From: Bog-473 sp963743785
GTDB taxonomy: Bacteria; Actinomycetota; Acidimicrobiia; Acidimicrobiales; RAAP-2
DNA: 64,000 bases
Direction of reading: 5' to 3'
NCBI GenBank assembly: GCA_963743785.1
Contig: CAVURD010000017.1
Span: 39,861 to 103,860, forward strand
Shown here piece after piece: positions 63,998-64,000 of this stretch. The translations under genes were made by a program, and so were the position numbers. Within the stretch, counting starts at the first letter, position 1, and every line of letters begins with the position of its first letter. The notes under the pieces are model-generated. The model saw only the letters and a list, made by a program, of their open reading frames with translations. It was not told the DNA's origin and searched no databases.

Positions 63998-64000
63998 AAC

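Noticed and set aside
1..64000. CRISPR array, phage, insertion sequence or toxin-antitoxin system
   Set aside because: No regularly spaced long repeats, transposase, integrase, Cas or paired toxin-antitoxin frames seen on either strand.

Overview
This window is high-G+C bacterial DNA that reads as Actinomycetota. The evidence is heavy use of GTG and TTG starts, many 4-base ATGA/GTGA gene overlaps, and lineage-typical proteins: DprE1/DprE2, HelD, a SCO6745-like protein, DUF2252, DUF7144 and DUF6186-like membrane proteins, and a CydDC exporter coupled to CydAB. Acidimicrobiia or a related uncultured soil or water actinobacterium is my guess, not a conclusion. I see no phage genes, insertion sequence, integrase, CRISPR array or rRNA.

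Layout. 1-11.5 kb: an edge-truncated alpha/beta hydrolase, an NAD-dependent epimerase, a VOC protein, an aquaporin, a frameshifted GMC oxidoreductase, an MFS carrier, an SDR, a GH15 glycosidase and a type II NADH dehydrogenase. 11.7-17.8 kb: the minus-strand operon cydD-cydC-cydA-cydB for a cytochrome bd oxidase. 18.1-22.3 kb: a CapA-like protein, two small membrane proteins and the RNA polymerase recycling motor HelD. 22.7-26.2 kb: dprE1-dprE2 (cell-wall arabinose donor), a helical protein and a SCO6745-like protein. 26.3-26.5 kb: tRNA-Asp and tRNA-Phe.

26.8-43.2 kb is an ion, phosphate and stress region: a proton antiporter, a decayed universal stress protein, an MFS carrier, two SulP transporters, a truncated DUF1269-like gene, a P-type ATPase overlapping a polyphosphate kinase 2, a PAP2 phosphatase, a diacylglycerol-kinase-like protein, DUF2252, DUF7144 and SHOCT proteins. 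43.2-48.3 kb: a DD-carboxypeptidase homologue that has lost its catalytic residues, then a quaternary-amine (OpuC-like) ABC importer whose ATPase gene diverges from its permease and binding-protein genes.

48.4-64 kb is catabolic and accessory: cysteine dioxygenase with rhodanese, an OYE-family reductase, a DMT transporter, an amidase, an HxlR regulator divergent from an MFS pump, an SDR/DUF7065/phosphotransferase/DUF6285 operon, and on the other strand a zinc alcohol dehydrogenase, LLM monooxygenase, epoxide hydrolase, DUF1028 and serine hydrolase series.

Two window-wide traits matter to a reader. First, many genes carry single-base frameshifts, densest from 58.6 kb to the end, where protein similarity continues in another frame. 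Most look like sequence errors, so I annotate the whole gene span and state where the frame breaks. Second, short 9-15-base tandem duplications recur in intergenic gaps, often at a stop codon.
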